Below, in pieces: positions 1 through 9,853 of a DNA stretch of 64,000 bases (within the stretch, counting starts at the first letter, position 1; each line of letters opens with the position of its first letter). The DNA is from Bradyrhizobium sp. Ash2021 (GTDB lineage: Bacteria > Pseudomonadota > Alphaproteobacteria > Rhizobiales > Xanthobacteraceae). The stretch spans positions 7,918,501 to 7,982,500 of the forward strand of contig NZ_CP100604.1 of NCBI RefSeq assembly GCF_031202265.1, written 5' to 3'. Below the pieces are notes generated by a model. The model had not been told where the DNA came from. It worked only from the letters and a program-made list of their open reading frames with translations, and ran no database searches. A program made the translations under genes and the position numbers.

Positions 1-237
1 GTCGGCGGAGCGGGTCAGATTCTCCCGCCGCTGGATCGCCGCCTTGGCATAGGTCGGGTAGGCGAAATGGGTGGGATCGTTGATCCCGGCCCGGTCCTGT
101 TCGGTCTGGATTTCGCGCTCGAGGTCGACCGACATCCGCTGAAAGTCGGCAATCATGCCTTCGATCTGGGTGACCCTTCGGCGCTTTTCATCGACCTGAA
201 ATTTCTTCAGGCGGATCAGCGTTTCACGTGACTTCAT
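1..237 (-). CDS. fliJ: Flagellar export chaperone FliJ, 3' end outside window
   Basis: The first 79 codons are visible and the rest lies beyond the left edge. The protein begins MKSRETLIRLKKFQVDEK and continues as a charged, helical sequence rich in Lys, Arg, Glu and Gln, as expected for FliJ, a small coiled-coil protein of the flagellar type III export ATPase complex that sits in the FliI ring. It lies downstream of fliI on the same strand, 109 bp after its stop, which is the usual fliI-fliJ order. Identification rests on the coiled-coil character plus position; weak primary conservation is normal for FliJ. Confidence 0.8.
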   Translation of the reverse strand, partial: MKSRETLIRLKKFQVDEKRRRVTQIEGMIADFQRMSVDLEREIQTEQDRAGINDPTHFAYPTYAKAAIQRRENLTRSAD

Positions 238-346
238 CGACTCATACTCCCCAGAAGTCCCATTTTGAACGCGGGACAAAGCCGGCTCCCCCCGAGGGCC
301 CCGCCGGCATAGCTAATGGTGCGCCGGGGATGATGGCCTGACAAAG

Positions 347-1672
347 TTAGCGTTCCGTTTCCAAATTCGCGAGGATCTGCGCTAGTTGCTGGTAACCGGT
401 GCCCAGGCTGGCGTTTTCCTCCTTGGCCTGGCGAAGGAACCCCTCCAGCGGCTCGTGCAGCCGGATCGCCTCGTCGACCTCGACGCTGGAACCTGCCCGA
501 TAGGCCCCGAGCCGGATCAGTTCCTCCATATCGGCATAGGTCGCCATCACCTGCCGCGCCTTGGTGATGACGGGCAGATAGGCCGGGTCGGCCGATTTCG
601 GCATGGTCCGGGAGACCGATTTGAGGACGTTGATTGCCGGAAACCGTCCGCGCTCGGCGATCGATCGCTGCATCATGACGTGGCCATCCAAGATGCCGCG
701 CACCGCATCCGCAATCGGCTCATTGTGGTCGTCGCCATCGACCAGCACGGTAAAGATACCGGTGATAGTGCCGGCGCTGGTGCCCGGTCCGGCCCGCTCC
801 AGAAGCTTCGGCAATTCGGTGAACACGGTCGGCGTGTAGCCCTTGGCGGTCGGCGGCTCGCCGGCCGACAACCCGATCTCGCGCTGCGCCATCGCAAACC
901 GCGTCACCGAGTCCATCAGGCACAGCACGTCCTTGCCTTCGTCGCGAAAATATTCCGCGATTGCCAGGGTCAGATAAGCCGCCTGCCGCCGCATCAAGGC
1001 CGGCTCGTCTGATGTCGCGACCACCACCACCGAGCGCGCCAGGCCTTCATCGCCGAGGTCGTCCTGCAAAAATTCCTGCACCTCGCGGCCGCGTTCGCCG
1101 ATCAGGCCAATGACCGTAATGTCCGCATCGACGTTGCGCGCCAGCATCGACAGCAGCACCGATTTGCCGACACCGGAACCGGCGAAGATGCCGAGCCGCT
1201 GACCGCGGCAGCAAGTCAGGAAGGTATTCAGCGCCCGCACGCCAAGATCGAGCGGCGCGCCGACGCGCTGGCGCGAATGCGCCGGCGGCGGCGAGTTGCG
1301 ATAGGGCATCGGCGACGGGCCCTGCGCCAATGGCCCCTTGCCGTCGATCGGTTCACCCATGGCGTTGATGACGCGGCCGAGCCAGTACGGCGACGGCCGC
1401 ACTTGACTGGCGGCATTGGCGATCACCGCGCGGCAGCCGCGCCGGACACCTTCGAGGCCCGCGAACGGCATCACGACAGCATTGTTGCCACTAAAGCCGA
1501 TCACCTCGGCGGGGATGAAGCGGTTGCCGCCGGTGTCGATCACGATGCGCGCGCCGACCGACATCGCATGGATGGGTCCGGCGATCTCGACCATCAGCCC
1601 GCGCACGCCGACCACGCGGCCATATATATTGACGCCGTCGATGTCGCCGATCTGCTCCGCGAGCGCCTTCAT
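347..1672 (-). CDS. fliI: Flagellum-specific export ATPase FliI
   Basis: This 441-residue protein is an F1-type ATPase that energises export of flagellar subunits at the cytoplasmic face of the export gate. A Walker A motif GSGVGKS is at residues 165-171, the Walker B region [11 protein letters not shown] is near residue 250, and the FliI/YscN-type stretch [18 protein letters not shown] follows. Length matches the family. It reads away from ctrA, and the shared upstream region carries a CtrA-like box at 1712-1727, 40 bp before its start. fliJ follows on the same strand. The identification is firm; CtrA control is inferred from the site only. Confidence 0.95.
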   Translation of the reverse strand: MKALAEQIGDIDGVNIYGRVVGVRGLMVEIAGPIHAMSVGARIVIDTGGNRFIPAEVIGFSGNNAVVMPFAGLEGVRRGCRAVIANAASQVRPSPYWLGRVINAMGEPIDGKGPLAQGPSPMPYRNSPPPAHSRQRVGAPLDLGVRALNTFLTCCRGQRLGIFAGSGVGKSVLLSMLARNVDADITVIGLIGERGREVQEFLQDDLGDEGLARSVVVVATSDEPALMRRQAAYLTLAIAEYFRDEGKDVLCLMDSVTRFAMAQREIGLSAGEPPTAKGYTPTVFTELPKLLERAGPGTSAGTITGIFTVLVDGDDHNEPIADAVRGILDGHVMMQRSIAERGRFPAINVLKSVSRTMPKSADPAYLPVITKARQVMATYADMEELIRLGAYRAGSSVEVDEAIRLHEPLEGFLRQAKEENASLGTGYQQLAQILANLETER

Positions 1673-1711
1673 TGCGAAAACCTTAAGTTTCCGCTTTTTT
1701 GAACGGGGCGC

Positions 1712-1727
1712 TTAACCTCGTGTTTAC
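1712..1727. promoter_or_regulatory. Candidate CtrA-binding box between fliI and ctrA
   Basis: TTAA, a 7-base spacer (CCTCGTG) and TTTAC match the CtrA consensus TTAA-N7-TTAA with one mismatch in the second half. It lies 40 bp upstream of the fliI start and about 310 bp upstream of ctrA. Class II flagellar genes are known CtrA targets in alphaproteobacteria, so fliI is the more likely target. Binding is inferred from sequence only. Confidence 0.5.
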
Positions 1728-1793
1728 CCGCATCGTTAATCATTACGTCACTGTCTTTGGTGACTGAGAACGCTCGTCCATCAGAAGAAGGAT

Positions 1794-1962
1794 GAGTCGG
1801 GGGAGTCGGTTAGGCCCGCCTCTTAAAGTGGAACCTGAACGAGAACGGATAAGAAAAGCTGCTTCGACGCAATATCTTATGGCGATTCGACAAAAATTGC
1901 ACGGTTAGAGCTTGCGAACAGGAATCAGTTTTTGTTAACCATATCCGGTCAGGATCCGAATC
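1794..1962. promoter_or_regulatory. Cluster of five GANTC sites upstream of ctrA
   Basis: GANTC, the CcrM methylation target, occurs at 1794-1798, 1803-1807, 1884-1888, 1922-1926 and 1958-1962. One random 169-base stretch would be expected to hold fewer than one. A TTAACC half-site for CtrA is at 1935-1940. In Caulobacter, ctrA transcription depends on GANTC methylation state and GcrA. The arrangement suggests the same logic here. The whole 1673-2037 interval has no credible gene and reads as the fliI/ctrA regulatory region with a long ctrA leader. Confidence 0.6.
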
Positions 1963-2037
1963 AGTTGTTCAAAGGCGTTTTGAGTGCCGCAAGTGCGGCC
2001 GACCTGACGCCCGGAGCGGCGACTATAGGGGACTGGC

Positions 2038-2739
<702 letters not shown>

Positions 2740-2786
2740 TCTCTCAGGGTTTTCCGCGCGCCGCGAGGCTCGCTCCTCCCGACTGG

Positions 2787-2813
2787 ACCCCGCCGCAAAT
2801 GGCGGGGTTTTCG
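2787..2813 (+). terminator. Rho-independent terminator after ctrA
   Basis: ACCCCGCC (2787-2794), a 6-base loop GCAAAT and the perfect complement GGCGGGGT (2801-2808) are followed by TTTTCG. It lies 47 bp after the ctrA stop and before the convergent membrane-protein gene. Confidence 0.85.
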
Positions 2814-2853
2814 TTTGCGGAGAGGCTGTCCCAGCCCCTCACCGCTGCCGCGG

Positions 2854-4437
2854 CTACGCGCGCACCAGCGCCTGGTCTGGCATCAAAGCCTTGTCGGCCA
2901 CGTATGATGACGACGAGCTCTCCCGGATCCGGGCGATCACCAGATATCCGATGACAAATCCAAAGGCGAAGGTGCAAACGAACACGCCCAGGACCATCAC
3001 GACCGCGGAGGTACGGTCCAGCAGCTCCATGACCGGAATATCCGACACCCTGTGAATGGCCGAGATCAACAGCACCGCCACCACCATGCCGGCTCCGAAC
3101 ACCAGGCCGTCCAGCACGCGCTTCATCCGCCGGGATTTGTAGCTGCTCCACATCGAATCCTGCACCAGCAGGGCGGTCATCGTTCCGATGCTCCAGGGAA
3201 ACAGCAACACAGGCAGATCGCCCAAAACCACCTGCCAGAAGTTTCGGTCGTAAAACTGATTGTAGTCGAAATAGACCTGAAGCGGCAGAATCGGCAGCAC
3301 GACCAAAAGACCGGCCGACAGGATAAACCCGATCGGAGCTCGACCGAAGATACCCTCGTTTGCGAACGCGTATTGACGCTTGAGATGATGGACCAGCCAG
3401 AAAGTGACGATGAATTCCACCGGCGTGACCGTTAATGTGCGGGCGATGCCGAAGGCGCCCGGGATATCAATCTTACCGCGCAGGACGATCAGCCAGAGCA
3501 ACGACCACGCCACCGTCACCGCCACCGCGGTCGCCACGGTCCACATGATGCCGGGTGGCGGCGCCTTCATCGTGAATCCGATTGCTTCCAGCCGGCGTTT
3601 GCGGCCGGCAAAATCCCCCTCCCCCGCCAATGCGGCACGCGCAATGAACAGCAACAGATTGTCGAGCATAAAATCCAGGTCCTTGCGCAAATCCTCCAGC
3701 ATGCCTCCCGCCGCGTTCTGGGCCGCCAGCTGAAGTTGATTGCTCGGACTGTCTTGCGCGGCAAGCGTGTCGAGTGCGTGCCAGTCGTCGGGCTCAACTT
3801 TGCCCTCATGCATGATCGCCCCGTAGACTGCCGCGCTGCTCTTGAGCGTGCGAACCGCCTTGAACGAAACCAGGTCAAAGACGCGCAGCAGCTCGGCATA
3901 ATGTTCGGAGTTGCGCTCGATGAACGTTTCGCCGTTCGCGCACCACTGCTCCAGATGGTGCATGATGGCGGCGACCTTCAGCAGGCGAGACTGGATGGCG
4001 GTTGATTGCACGGCGACAAAATCGTCAATCTGGTAGCCGATCCGCCCGAACTTTCGCCGGATGACGTCGCAGTCTTCAGGCCTGAGTTCGAAGGGGGATC
4101 CTGCCAACTCGTCGCGGAGGTCGAACGCACAGGTCGGAATCCCGGCAATGCCCTGACAAAAGTTGCGCCACGCAAGGGGAATAACAGGTACCAGCCAAAC
4201 GAAGATCGCCAGCCACATTGCCGCCAGGGGCGACAGCTTGGCCGGAAGCAACGCGTAGATCACGACGAACGGAATGATGAAGGTGGTGACGCCGAAATAG
4301 AACAATGCACGCGTGGTGTAGGACCGGGTACCCTTCAGCGTACGGAACCTGAACCAATAAAACAGGACGACGATCAGCGGTCCGCCCAGATGCGTACCAA
4401 GATCGTTCAATCCCTCGAGAAGCGTTTCAAGCGACAC
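2854..4437 (-). CDS. Polytopic membrane protein of unknown function, partner of CHAT protein
   Basis: I do not recognise a named family for this 527-residue protein. Hydrophobic segments are visible near residues 18-30, 45-65, 70-90, 300-322, 335-352, 370-392, 402-425, 440-465 and 473-500. A large soluble, mostly helical region lies between the third and fourth segments (about 95-295). It ends with a Ser-rich tail. It starts 65 bp after the stop of the CHAT-TPR protease gene on the same strand, so the two are probably co-transcribed. It could be a target or a membrane effector of the protease; that is inference from position alone. It converges on ctrA across the ctrA terminator. Confidence 0.7.
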   Translation of the reverse strand: MSLETLLEGLNDLGTHLGGPLIVVLFYWFRFRTLKGTRSYTTRALFYFGVTTFIIPFVVIYALLPAKLSPLAAMWLAIFVWLVPVIPLAWRNFCQGIAGIPTCAFDLRDELAGSPFELRPEDCDVIRRKFGRIGYQIDDFVAVQSTAIQSRLLKVAAIMHHLEQWCANGETFIERNSEHYAELLRVFDLVSFKAVRTLKSSAAVYGAIMHEGKVEPDDWHALDTLAAQDSPSNQLQLAAQNAAGGMLEDLRKDLDFMLDNLLLFIARAALAGEGDFAGRKRRLEAIGFTMKAPPPGIMWTVATAVAVTVAWSLLWLIVLRGKIDIPGAFGIARTLTVTPVEFIVTFWLVHHLKRQYAFANEGIFGRAPIGFILSAGLLVVLPILPLQVYFDYNQFYDRNFWQVVLGDLPVLLFPWSIGTMTALLVQDSMWSSYKSRRMKRVLDGLVFGAGMVVAVLLISAIHRVSDIPVMELLDRTSAVVMVLGVFVCTFAFGFVIGYLVIARIRESSSSSYVADKALMPDQALVRA

Positions 4438-4502
4438 AGTGGCCTCCTATGCGCGGCTACGCTCGATAATGCAGGCCAGCCACGGCGGGCATCTGACCTC
4501 TC

Positions 4503-6341
4503 TTACGCTGTCTGACTAGCGTTCGCCTGGCGCTCGATTCTCGTTCTTTGCGACATGAAATCCGCGTTATCCGGCGCCAGCGCGATCGCCGCGTCCATGT
4601 CCTTCAGCGCGTTCTCGGGATTCTTGATCTGCGCATAGGCGTTCGCGCGCGAGACGAGGTATTTCGGTTCTTGCGCGTTCCGCGAGATCGCAACGCCATA
4701 CGCCTTGATCGCCTCATCCAGGAAGCCGCGCCTGTTGTCGGGACCCGAAGACATGCCGCAAATGATGCCCTTGATCCAGTAGAACTCGGGGTTGTCCGGC
4801 TGGAGCTTGATCGCCTCGGTAATATCGGCCAACGCGTTTTCGTAGAGTCCCACCATCGCGTTGAAATTGGCGCGGCGTACGCGATACTCGGCCCTGGCAG
4901 GATCCAGCTTCAGCATCATGGCGAAGCTGGCAGCGGCTTTCGGGATCAGCTTTTGACGCTGTTGCAGGGTTCCCAGATCGAGATAGATTTTTGCAAGACG
5001 CGCGGCAAGTTCCGTGTCGCCCTCAAGGCCGGCAAGCAGTGCCTGGCCGCGTTGGCACAGTTGCTCGAGTTCTTCCGAAGAGCCGGAAGCCGCGTCGGCG
5101 ACGAGCATGAATTCCGCGCGCTGCAGCAGCAGCACTTCCCTGGAAGGCTTGACCGCTGCAGCCGTCGCTTCAAGGGGCGGGTTGTGTTCGACGTCGAAAA
5201 TCTTCCCGTCGGCCGAACGCATGTACAGAACCGGAATTCCCCATTCGACCCGCGATCCGTTCTGGATGAATTGACGTGCCGTCGTAATCGCATTGTCGAC
5301 CGGGCTGTTACTCGCCAAGGCGGTATAAAATCCCTCCGACATCGAAATCGCCGCAGTATCGGTGATCGGAAACTGCATGGCGACGACTGCCGGCAACCAT
5401 CCGGTCCGCATCAGACCTATTGCCGGATTTCCGAACCGGTCGCCGACATTGATCTTGGCGCTCTCGCAGCAGTTAAGAACGATAAGACGCAGGGATTTGC
5501 GTGCACCGGTCAGCATCACCGCGAGATCGGAAGCGAACTTCTTTACCGGCTTGCCGTCCTCGTCGACCATGACGATGAAACCGGTCTCGTCGAAACTGCT
5601 CGCACCGCCGTCTTCATCCAGTTCCTCGACGCCGCCATGCCCGATGAAATGAAAAATGTGCCACTCGCCTTCCTGCAGCTTGGTCATCAGGTCTTTTCCG
5701 GTCCCGCCCGGAACCCATTGGAAGTCGACACGCCCTTCACGCTGCAGCCTGTCCGTTCCCCTGTTGATGCGTTCCCTTTCCTTGATGACGTCCAGTTTCG
5801 GCCAGCCCGCGGTCGCCGGATCGGCAATCATGCCGAGAATCCGAAGCGGGCCCTTGACGCCCATTTGCGCGGCCTGTCCCGCCGTCTCGAGATAGCGCAC
5901 GATCGGCAGCCGAAGGCTGACAAAGCTTGGCATCTCGTTTTCTTCGTAGAGATATTCCCAAGGCAGTCCGGCCAGTTCAGCGGACTCGATGCGTAGCTTG
6001 ATTCTCAGGTCCTTGCTCTTGCTCCGCGCGTAAAGATCCTGGATCGACGGCGTATTCACGAAGATGCTGCGAAAAACCTCCTGTCCAAACTCGCGCAGGA
6101 CTTTTTCCCCGCGCGAGGCGAGGCCATGGCGATTCTTGTCGTCGATTTCCAGAACGGCATTTTCCAGATCGCCGCGCAGCTTGGCGAGCGCGCCCGGCTC
6201 CGAGAACCAGAACTTCACCTTGCATCGCGGCGTTTCCCCGGCCGGCGACCGCAGCACCTTGCCATAGTATTGTTGCGGCCCACTGCCGGCCGGATCGGAA
6301 CTGATCTCTAGCTCGAAATCTTGATATTCAATGACGCTCAT
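4503..6341 (-). CDS. CHAT-domain (caspase-like) protease with C-terminal TPR repeats
   Basis: This 612-residue protein has an N-terminal region of about 120 residues, then a complete CHAT domain. Landmarks are LPWEYLY (126-132), PIVRYL (146-151), HIFHFIGHGG with catalytic His235, and LIVLNCCESA with catalytic Cys292. Later CHAT motifs PAVVAMQFPITDTAA and WGIPVLYMRS are also present. Residues from about 415 to 600 contain TPR-like helices (for example LGTLQQRQKLIPKAAASFAM and YENALADITEAIKLQPDNPE). CHAT enzymes are clan CD cysteine proteases related to caspases and separase, and several act in phage defence or programmed death. No signal peptide is visible, so it is probably cytoplasmic. Small gene 6422-6664 precedes it and a membrane-protein gene follows. 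Function is inferred. Confidence 0.88.
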   Translation of the reverse strand: MSVIEYQDFELEISSDPAGSGPQQYYGKVLRSPAGETPRCKVKFWFSEPGALAKLRGDLENAVLEIDDKNRHGLASRGEKVLREFGQEVFRSIFVNTPSIQDLYARSKSKDLRIKLRIESAELAGLPWEYLYEENEMPSFVSLRLPIVRYLETAGQAAQMGVKGPLRILGMIADPATAGWPKLDVIKERERINRGTDRLQREGRVDFQWVPGGTGKDLMTKLQEGEWHIFHFIGHGGVEELDEDGGASSFDETGFIVMVDEDGKPVKKFASDLAVMLTGARKSLRLIVLNCCESAKINVGDRFGNPAIGLMRTGWLPAVVAMQFPITDTAAISMSEGFYTALASNSPVDNAITTARQFIQNGSRVEWGIPVLYMRSADGKIFDVEHNPPLEATAAAVKPSREVLLLQRAEFMLVADAASGSSEELEQLCQRGQALLAGLEGDTELAARLAKIYLDLGTLQQRQKLIPKAAASFAMMLKLDPARAEYRVRRANFNAMVGLYENALADITEAIKLQPDNPEFYWIKGIICGMSSGPDNRRGFLDEAIKAYGVAISRNAQEPKYLVSRANAYAQIKNPENALKDMDAAIALAPDNADFMSQRTRIERQANASQTA

Positions 6342-6421
6342 TGCAGCCTCACTCGGCCAAAATCTCTTACTTCAGCGGCAACTCCGTTGCGCCCGCGCCG
6401 CAAACGCGCGGGAGCCAAAAT

Positions 6422-6664
6422 TCAGTCACAGCATAAAAATCGGTCTTCGACTTCGACCTGCCCGCACAACCGGTGCATCGGGTTGAATATCGCCCCGCCG
6501 AACCAGGCCCAGTCGTTGCGCGCGATAGGGTCATTCAGCGGAAGGGCGTAGCTGCCCACCTTGCCCGGGCGGACGGTCGTGCCGATCCCGGCAGCTTCCG
6601 TAGCAACCTGCTCGCGCGGCGACCCAGCTGCCGGCGAGTCCTGCTTGTCGAGAGCCCAAACCAT
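6422..6664 (-). CDS. Small protein upstream of CHAT gene, unknown function
   Basis: This 80-residue product begins MVWALDKQDSPAAGSP and ends with two adjacent cysteines (FLCCD). I chose the ATG at 6664 because GGGAG lies 6 bases upstream; an open frame extends further to 6715 without a better ribosome site. The middle contains aromatic residues (DWAWFGGAIFNPMHRLCG). I see no signal peptide, membrane segment or known motif. It ends 80 bp before the CHAT gene on the same strand, which makes co-transcription plausible. It may be a sensor or target of the protease, but that is speculation. It could also be unrelated. Confidence 0.55.
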   Translation of the reverse strand: MVWALDKQDSPAAGSPREQVATEAAGIGTTVRPGKVGSYALPLNDPIARNDWAWFGGAIFNPMHRLCGQVEVEDRFLCCD

Positions 6665-6779
6665 CGCTTGCTCCCACAACGTCGTTAGCCTAGCAAAACC
6701 AGTTTCTCGATGCAACTTTAAGGAACATTAACTAGCACAAAAGCCCATGGTAGTTCGGCCGTCATCGCGTCCAACGCCG

Positions 6780-8405
6780 TCATGCCACCGGCGCCGCGGC
6801 GAGTGCGGCGATGACGTCGGCGCCGTTCGGCACGCCCAATCCCGTACACGCATTCCAGCCCGGCCCCGCGTCATAGCCTTTGCCGCCGACGCGGTTGTTG
6901 CCCTGGTCGATCTGGCGAAACGAGGACGGGTTGGCATAGAGCGTGGAATTGACGAAGCCGAGCGGCGCGCCGCGCCTGGCGTTGGCGATCGCGATCAAGC
7001 CTGCCCATAAGGGGGCGACCGCGCTGGTGCCGTCCTTGATCACCTCGGCGCCATTGAGGACGATGCGATAACCGGGCGTGCCGGCGGCGGCACCGGCGAC
7101 ATCGGGGACGCCCCGCCGCCTGGCGCCGTCGTTGACCGAGGGCGGCAGCGCCAGACCGGATTGGTAGGCCGGCACCGGAAAGGCATCGCTGATTCCGCCG
7201 CCGGTCCCGCTCGATCCGTCGTTCCAGACCGCTTCCGCGCCGATGCCGGTCCCGCCGGCACCCAGCGTCGGCGACGTTCCGCCGCAGCTCAGCGCATAGG
7301 GGCTGGAAGCGGGGAACCAGACGTGAGCCCTGCCGTCGGTCAATCCGCCCGTCGCCAGTTCATCGCCGGCGGCGAACAGCACGGTGACTTGCAGCCGTTT
7401 CGCATCGGCCAGCACCGCCTGCATGGCGTCGCGCGCCGAATCCGACCAGAATTTCTCGGCGCTGCCCCAGCTGACCGAAAGCACCTGCGGCCGATTGACG
7501 TCATCGAAGATCGCCGCATTGATCGCGCCAACCAGGCTCTGGGTGGTATTGCCGGCGAAATAGACCACGATCCTGGCCTTCGGCAGCAGACCGGCCAGGA
7601 TCTGGAGATCGAGCGCGATCTCCTGGTCGGATACCGTGCCGCCGCCGAAATTGTTGCCGTTCGCCGCCGGTACCGACCCCTCTTCCGCGGCCGGGGTGTC
7701 GACGACGACGGATTTGTCGATGATGCGAGGGGCCGTCCGCCCCATCCCATCCAGCGCCTTGGCGAGATCGGAGCCAAGATAGCCGCCGCCAAGCGCGATG
7801 ATGCCGACGCAGACCGACGACACGTCGTGGTCCAGCGGGATGCCGTAAAGGGCTGCGACTTCGGTCGGCCACAATCCGGGTCCGCCTCCCGCGCCGGCCA
7901 GCGGCCGCACGACATTCACCGGCCTCACCGCAAACGGCCGCGTGTCGAAGCCGAGAATGGCACGGGTCCACGGCGCGATCTCTTTTGGGATCATCAACTG
8001 GCCGACGCGCGCGCGAAAGCGATTTTGACCGTCATCATAGATCCGCAGCGTCGCGCCCAGCACCTCGGCCAAGGTGCGCGCGGTTGCTTCCAGCACCACG
8101 ATCCGCTGGGCCAGATCGAAGCTGCGCACGGTGACGTGGTTTGCCTTCGCGAGCTTCCTGATCCGCGCCGCCGCCCGGGCGTGGGTGCGGCGGCGCTGCG
8201 CGGAAAGCGCGCGGCGCGTGATCGGCTTCGAAAGCCGAGCAAGGTCGCCGGCGCTGCCCGGCTGAAATTGGTCGGGCGAGCGCCGCTTCAGGTGCACAGT
8301 AATGACGATCCGCTGATCCGGGTCGACGTCGCCGACGTAAGTCGCGCCTTCCGGTTCGGCGCGATAACCGCCGGCGAGCGCTACCTTTTGCCCGGTCCTG
8401 CCCAC
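6780..8405 (-). CDS. Sedolisin-family serine-carboxyl peptidase (S53, pro-kumamolisin type)
   Basis: This 541-residue protein has an N-terminal activation domain (about 20-165, with the typical VTVHLKRR start) and a subtilisin-fold catalytic domain. The S53 catalytic set is present: Glu262 and Asp266 in SDQEIALDLQ, oxyanion Asp348 in FAAGDE, and Ser461 in DGTSAVAPLWAG. A C-terminal calcium-site-like GPGWNACTGLGVP is also visible. Such enzymes cleave proteins at acid pH. No signal peptide is apparent at the predicted GTG start, unusual for a normally secreted family. The start lies 13 bp after the stop of the upstream secreted heme-type protein, so both are probably one operon. Confidence 0.9.
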   Translation of the reverse strand: MGRTGQKVALAGGYRAEPEGATYVGDVDPDQRIVITVHLKRRSPDQFQPGSAGDLARLSKPITRRALSAQRRRTHARAAARIRKLAKANHVTVRSFDLAQRIVVLEATARTLAEVLGATLRIYDDGQNRFRARVGQLMIPKEIAPWTRAILGFDTRPFAVRPVNVVRPLAGAGGGPGLWPTEVAALYGIPLDHDVSSVCVGIIALGGGYLGSDLAKALDGMGRTAPRIIDKSVVVDTPAAEEGSVPAANGNNFGGGTVSDQEIALDLQILAGLLPKARIVVYFAGNTTQSLVGAINAAIFDDVNRPQVLSVSWGSAEKFWSDSARDAMQAVLADAKRLQVTVLFAAGDELATGGLTDGRAHVWFPASSPYALSCGGTSPTLGAGGTGIGAEAVWNDGSSGTGGGISDAFPVPAYQSGLALPPSVNDGARRRGVPDVAGAAAGTPGYRIVLNGAEVIKDGTSAVAPLWAGLIAIANARRGAPLGFVNSTLYANPSSFRQIDQGNNRVGGKGYDAGPGWNACTGLGVPNGADVIAALAAAPVA

Positions 8406-8418
8406 GTTTCAGCCCGTT

Positions 8419-9606
8419 TTATTTTCCGGCGCAATTGCTGGCGGGTATCGGATTCTGCGTATCGTCGATCGCGCATAATGGAATCGACCAGACGAAATCG
8501 GCCGAGGTGGTGAGTTGGCTGAGGCCGGGCTTGCCTTCGAAAATCGGCGGCTGGCTGTTGAAGGTCCAGTACCATGCGGGCAGCAACGGGCCGATCGGAC
8601 CGATCGGACCGTTGGCGGTGAACGAGAGGAATCCGGCGACCGATGTCGGTTTGCCGGTTTTGTCGAACACGGCCCGGCCGTGGCAGGTCATGCATGATGC
8701 GGTGGCCACGAAGGTGTCCTCGGTCACGGAATTGCCCACGCGAATATCGAGACCGACATTATCGACAAAGTCGGTCTGCGAGCCCTTGAGGCAATAATTC
8801 GAATAGACGGGATCGATGTCCGCGTTGGCCAGCATGGCGGTCAGTGCCTGCGTCTTGGTGCAATCGGGATAACCCTGGCCAGCGACGGGGTTCGAGGCCA
8901 CGAACGCCGTCTGCGCCCCGAACGCATCCTTGCAGCCGAGGATATCGCACCTGGCCGGGTTGAGCTTGTGCTCGAAGGTCGCCCAGGTCCAGTTCGGCAC
9001 CAGCTTGCTGATGACGTGCATCGCCACCATCGCATACTGGACGCCGCCGGAGCTGTTGACGTGGTAGAGTTGCGGCACCTGCGCGAGCGTGACCCGGTTA
9101 TTGGTGAAGGCTGGAATATCGCTGACCGCCATCCAGTTCGCCTTGACCTCCGTGGAGTCGATCGGGAACTGCAAATTCTTGCCGAACGCGGCCTTGAGGC
9201 CGGAGACCTTGTAGAGGTTGTTTTGCACGATGAAGTCGAACGTCGCCTTGTTGTGGCGGGTTTCTTCGGTGGCGCCCTGCGCGATGCCGGGCGGCAACGC
9301 GGGAAGCAGTCCGCCGCTTTGCTGCACGCCCTCGCGCGCGAGCGCCGGCAGGATCGGCCGCCGCAATGCCGGCGGCGTCGCGCCGGTCGGGAATTGCGGG
9401 GTGGGCTTGAACGTGTCGCTGTCGCTCGCCCAGGTCTCGAATGTCGAGTTGCTGCCGCCGGCCCGGGTATTGGCCTGGATGAAGAGCTGCCAGGCCACCT
9501 GATCCGGCGCCGTCATCGCCGGATTCGGCGTCGACTGCGCCGCAGCCGGGAGATGGGGGAGAAGAAATAAACCACAAACGAGTGCGGTATTGATCGATCG
9601 TCTCAT
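8419..9606 (-). CDS. Secreted protein with one CXXCH heme-binding motif, cytochrome-like
   Basis: I chose the ATG at 9606 because GGAGGAG lies just upstream and the product (395 residues) then starts with a clear Sec signal peptide (MRRSINTALVCGLFLLP, cleavage near AAAQS). The mature protein contains a single CMTCH motif near residue 310 in a TASCMTCHGRAVFD context, the usual covalent heme c site, and several further cysteines. I do not recognise a specific family for the rest. The gene precedes the S53 peptidase gene by 13 bp. A periplasmic redox role is likely; the substrate is unknown. Confidence 0.75.
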   Translation of the reverse strand: MRRSINTALVCGLFLLPHLPAAAQSTPNPAMTAPDQVAWQLFIQANTRAGGSNSTFETWASDSDTFKPTPQFPTGATPPALRRPILPALAREGVQQSGGLLPALPPGIAQGATEETRHNKATFDFIVQNNLYKVSGLKAAFGKNLQFPIDSTEVKANWMAVSDIPAFTNNRVTLAQVPQLYHVNSSGGVQYAMVAMHVISKLVPNWTWATFEHKLNPARCDILGCKDAFGAQTAFVASNPVAGQGYPDCTKTQALTAMLANADIDPVYSNYCLKGSQTDFVDNVGLDIRVGNSVTEDTFVATASCMTCHGRAVFDKTGKPTSVAGFLSFTANGPIGPIGPLLPAWYWTFNSQPPIFEGKPGLSQLTTSADFVWSIPLCAIDDTQNPIPASNCAGK

Positions 9607-9853
9607 CGTCGCTCTCCTCCAAAATGTCAGGGCTGGAATCCGTCGGTCATCCAATTCGAATAACACTGCAGGTTGCATGCGTTATAGACGACCATTCCGG
9701 GATTCTCTGTGAAGCCGATCACAGACACGGGCCGTTCGTTGCGGCGGCGTGAGGATCGAAAGGCCATCGATCTTTCGAAATTGAACCAGCGCTTCGCGTC
9801 CATCGACCAATGCGCTATGCTGCTGCGAAGCGGGACGAGTCGGGGCGCCCTCA

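Noticed and set aside
6700..6735. TTAA-N6-TTAA near 6720 as a CtrA box
   Set aside because: The spacer is six bases, not seven, so it does not fit the consensus.
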